Of a stretch of DNA of 29,850 nt, positions 27,274-29,850 are shown in pieces (position 1 is the stretch's first letter; each line of letters starts with the position of its first letter). The notes beneath the pieces are model-generated. The model was not told the DNA's origin. It saw nothing but the letters and a program-made list of their open reading frames with translations, and ran no database searches. Position numbers and translations under genes: made by a program. The stretch is from Hirudo medicinalis (Eukaryota > Annelida > Clitellata > Hirudinida > Hirudinidae): assembly GCA_011800805.1 (NCBI GenBank), contig MPNW01000006.1:14149-43998 (forward strand), read 5' to 3'.

Positions 27274-27495
27274 TTTCCGAATTTGGAAATAGCTCTCCGC
27301 TTGTATTTGGTGCTGATGGTCAGCAACTATGCGGAGCGTTCGTTCTCAAGGATGAATTTCATAAAGAACAGACTTCGCACATCAATGCGCAATAATCGGT
27401 TCTCACATAGATCCGATGAGTAGAGTCCGACGTTGAGATCAACTTTGAGGACCTGGCAACCGAATTTGTGAAGATGAAAGCGCTGACAGTTTCAC
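27274..27495 (+). pseudogene. hAT transposase C-terminal fragment (plus strand)
   Basis: Translation gives FPNLEIALRLYLVLMVSNYA, then ERSFSRMNFIKNRLRTSM and RNNRFS, then a TAG. In another frame DVEINFEDLATEF continues the match. FPNLxIALRxxL followed by AERSFSxxxxIKxxLRxSM is the hAT C-terminal signature. A stop and a frameshift show it is dead. It lies on the opposite strand to the fragment at 26722-27192, so the two come from separate insertions or an inversion. Confidence 0.65.
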
Positions 27496-27555
27496 TAATG
27501 TAACACTATACGTTCAAAAGAGAAGACCACTGAATTGTAGGCTGGTTCAAACGTA

Positions 27556-27738
27556 TCACAAAGATAATGCTTTATACAAAGCATAGTAATATCTGATTGT
27601 GCATTTGCGACATTTGTGATCATCTAAAATTTCTTCACTTATAAATCTTGAAAGCTTTTCAAAGTTTTTTTTTATGAAGTCTTCTAATTCCACTCTCGGA
27701 TCATTATGATCAATGCCAATAAGACCAACAATTTTCAA
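27556..27738 (-). pseudogene. Second, shorter relative of the minus-strand hAT-like fragment
   Basis: A 60-codon frame ending DDHKCRKCTIRYYYALYKAL. It resembles the middle of the fragment at 26722-27192 (LKCQKCISYFYNILHEYSL) in the order Cys-x-Lys/Arg-Cys, aromatic run, then Leu-His/Lys. It is probably a diverged copy of the same element. The similarity is short and judged by eye. Confidence 0.35.
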
Positions 27739-27752
27739 TGGTCAATATAAAA

Positions 27753-27820
27753 TGCTCCCGCACAGTTAAGACTTCCGCCTCTCACGATGACAGCGCGGAT
27801 TCGAATCCTGTTGCGGAGCA
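27753..27820 (+). repeat. tRNA-like relic (tRNA pseudogene or SINE head)
   Basis: TGCTCCCGC at the left and GTTGCGGAGCA at the right pair as an acceptor stem with one bulged base. A perfect B-box-like GGATTCGAATCC lies at 27797-27808. The middle reads TTCCGCCTCTCACG, like the anticodon arm of a Glu-CTC tRNA. The D arm is shortened and the T stem is mispaired, so it should not be a working tRNA. It may be the promoter head of a tRNA-derived SINE: the following 70 bases end in repeated ATGATGATC but show no clear A-rich tail. Confidence 0.5.
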
Positions 27821-28322
27821 CCGTCCTAATCATCTAGCCGTGCAACGGACGTTAGTAAACAATTATGATGATCAATATAACTATTTCATTGTGACCAGTA
27901 TTCTTCAATGATGGGTCACAGATGTTTTGTCATCTATTAATAAAACTTTAATCGAAGCGTTTCTTCATAATTTAAAAAAATGAGATAAATTTGAAAATCA
28001 AATACAGTAAAAATGTGCTTTAATTCCTAAATAGAGAGTTAAGACTAAGATTTAAATTAACGTGTTGTTAGAACTAGATTTGTTAATAACTAGGAAATCT
28101 TTAAGCGAAATATTGTAAATATTTAAAATCAAAGGATCCAACAGACAATGAAAATTAAAAAGTAAATTTAGTCAAATTGGTGGAATTTTTATTAGCAAGT
28201 AATCCCTATACAAATAACCTAAGTTTACATTCCAACATTAGTTTGACCTAGAACATTCCCAAACTAGGGTCTGAGAAACCCTGAGAATAACAAATCTCTT
28301 TTGACTCGTTTGAAGCACCAAT
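27821..28322. other. Non-coding stretch, 3' of the mucin-like gene
   Basis: AT-rich, without an exon or a clear repeat. It should include the 3' UTR of the minus-strand gene ending at 28323. TTTATT-type signals were not pinned down. Confidence 0.45.
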
Positions 28323-29850
28323 TCAATGTTCGCTGACGACTTCTTTAGGCAAATCCTCCTCTTTCGTGACTTCGTAGGTGAATGTCATGTTCTTCATGAT
28401 GAGCTTATTAGATAAATCACAGATTGTCTCCAACTCGTTGTTGAATTGAATGTTATTCTCTTCTACCATTCGTCGGCTGATCCTCTTCCACCTAAGAAAA
28501 CAAAACAACAAAGCTATTCAAAGGAACTTCAACTCACAAATGCATCAGTTTCTTCTTGGATCTAATTTTCTCGTTTTACTTTATTATTTGATGTTCATTT
28601 TCTTTTAAATTATTAATAAATGAAGTGTTACTCCGGAAAGAAAAGGGGAAAAATGTAATGATTGCAAAGCGTACCTTTTCCATATAAATAAACCTCCTAT
28701 GGCCACAAGAATCAAGAAAAGAAACGATCCCACACAAACGCCTACGATAATCTTTACTGAGTTGTTGGATGGACCTGTTTAACAAATTGCTAATAATATA
28801 ATATTCAAATTTTCCTTATTAATGCTAAACCAATAGATCGCTATCAGAACCTCCTGCTAAATGGGCATATTTCTCATCCGTGTGGTTATGCGCTACTTGG
28901 GAAGAAGTTACTTCTGATAAAACATTTGTTGTCTCATGTTCTCCATTTACTTCAGTGTACGGATTAGTTGATAAAATGGTGAAGAACGTGGTGGAGGTCG
29001 AATCCACTGAAAGTTCAGGTATTGAATCAGAGGTCCAGCTAGGTGGTTGACTGTTTGTCGAAACTGAGGCTGATTCTGATCCAGTCGAATAATTAATAGA
29101 TTGATGAGTGGTCATTATTTTAATAGATGGAACAGTCGACATTTGAGTAATCTTTAGTTCAGTAGTTGAATTTTGGGGAGTAGTTGGTTCAGTGTTTGAA
29201 GTTAAATCTGTCGTTGGAGGCTCTGCTGTTGTTACTTCAGTGGTTGAAGAAATAGTTGTTGGTTTAGTGGTTGAAGGCTCTTTTGTTGTTGGTGTTGCTG
29301 TTGTTGATTTGGTAGTTAAAGGTCGCTTGATCATTGATTTTGTTGTTAGAGGCTGAGTGGTCGAAGGTTCCGTTGTTGAAGGAATAGTTGTTGTTGCTTC
29401 AATGGTTGAAGGTTCCGTTGTTGTTGTAGTTGCTTCAGTGGTTGAAGGCTCTGTTGCTGTCGTACCCGCAATAGTTGAAGGCCGCTTTTTCTTTGATCTT
29501 GTTGTTGAAGGCTCGGTGGTTGAAGACTCTGTTGTTGCTTCAGTGGTTGAAAGTTCTGTTGCTGTTGTTGGTTCAGTGGTTGAAGGTTCAGTTGTTGATG
29601 GTTCTGTGGTTGAAGGTTCAGTTGTTGATGGTTCTGTGGTTACAGAAATAGTTGTTGTTGGTTCTGTGGTTACAGAAATAGTTGTTGTTGGTTCTGTGGT
29701 TACAGAAATAGTTGCTGTTGGTTCAGTGGTTGAAGGCACTTTTGTTGTTGGTGTTACTGTTGTTGATTTGATAATTAAAGGTCGCTTGATCATTGATTTT
29801 GTTGTTGGAGGCTCAGTGGTCGAAGGTTCTGTTGTTGAAAGAATAGTTGT
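28323..29850 (-). CDS. Mucin-like type I membrane protein, 3' part
   Basis: Three exons join in phase: 29850-28851 (open to the window edge), 28774-28675 and 28491-28323. The first, about 333 residues, is a Thr/Ser/Pro/Glu-rich stalk built from EPSTT and EPTTT units, a typical substrate for O-glycosylation. It passes into a less repetitive, still Ser/Thr-rich membrane-proximal part. The second exon encodes a single membrane segment (KIIVGVCVGSFLFLILVAIG, then GLFIW) followed by basic KRWKRISRR. The third gives a cytoplasmic tail of about 56 residues, acidic towards the end (KEEDLPKEVVSEH). The layout is that of a cell-surface mucin or sialomucin-like receptor. Signal peptide and any N-terminal domains are beyond the window, so the family cannot be named. 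Confidence 0.8.
29150..29850. repeat. Nested coding repeats of the mucin stalk
   Basis: On the coding strand the short unit (A/T)CAACAACTGAACC-like (PSTTE/PTTTE) is iterated, with a threefold SVTTEPTTTI block near 29640-29710. A longer unit containing MIKRPL plus about 25 further matching residues occurs at 29334 and 29793, 459 bases (153 codons) apart. All repeats keep the reading frame. Confidence 0.85.

Noticed and set aside
27753..27820. Functional tRNA-Glu gene
   Set aside because: D arm shortened, T stem mispaired, and acceptor stem bulged.

Overview
This is an AT-rich invertebrate metazoan nuclear window. The genes carry many short introns (mostly 60-400 bp, with GT-AG and occasional GC-AG borders), trinucleotide microsatellites are frequent, and DNA-transposon and LINE relics are present. 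The gene set (atypical E2F7/8, Polycomb RING1/RNF2, a neuroligin-like esterase, UTP18, GFAT) is animal. I cannot place it below that level: an arthropod or another small-genome invertebrate would fit. All exon models were joined by hand from splice sites, reading phase and recognised protein families. No database search was run.

Layout, left to right. 1-279: TCA/ATT microsatellite. 889-2125 (+): the 3' end of an unrecognised gene for a protein with a C-terminal membrane anchor. 2851-5692 (-): a complete atypical E2F (E2F7/8 type) with two DNA-binding domains. 7532-12381 (+): complete 20-exon glutamine:fructose-6-phosphate amidotransferase, readable only if one missing base in exon 12 is allowed for. 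12547-14252 (-): RING1/RNF2 (Sce), the E3 subunit of Polycomb repressive complex 1, start exon not found. 14754-15440: 3' end of a CR1/L2-like LINE. 16654-21614 (+): complete neuroligin-like, single-pass membrane carboxylesterase that keeps a full Ser-Glu-His triad. 21979-24663 (-): complete UTP18, a WD-repeat protein of the small-subunit processome. 25388-27825: a transposon graveyard with a PIF/Harbinger-type MITE, hAT remnants on both strands and a tRNA-like relic. 28323-29850 (-): the 3' part of a Thr/Ser-rich mucin-like type I membrane protein whose 5' end lies beyond the window.

The first six genes alternate strictly in strand, giving tail-to-tail pairs (unknown/E2F, GFAT/RNF2, esterase/UTP18) and head-to-head neighbours (E2F/GFAT, RNF2/esterase). 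They do not form a pathway. E2F7/8 and RNF2 are repressors of transcription, GFAT feeds hexosamine synthesis, UTP18 serves ribosome assembly, and the esterase and mucin are cell-surface proteins.

I see no clearly new multi-gene system. The points most worth a second look are the neuroligin-like protein that has not lost its catalytic residues, a possible anchorless isoform of the first gene, single-base frame breaks in otherwise intact genes (probably sequence error), and the compound ends of the MITE.
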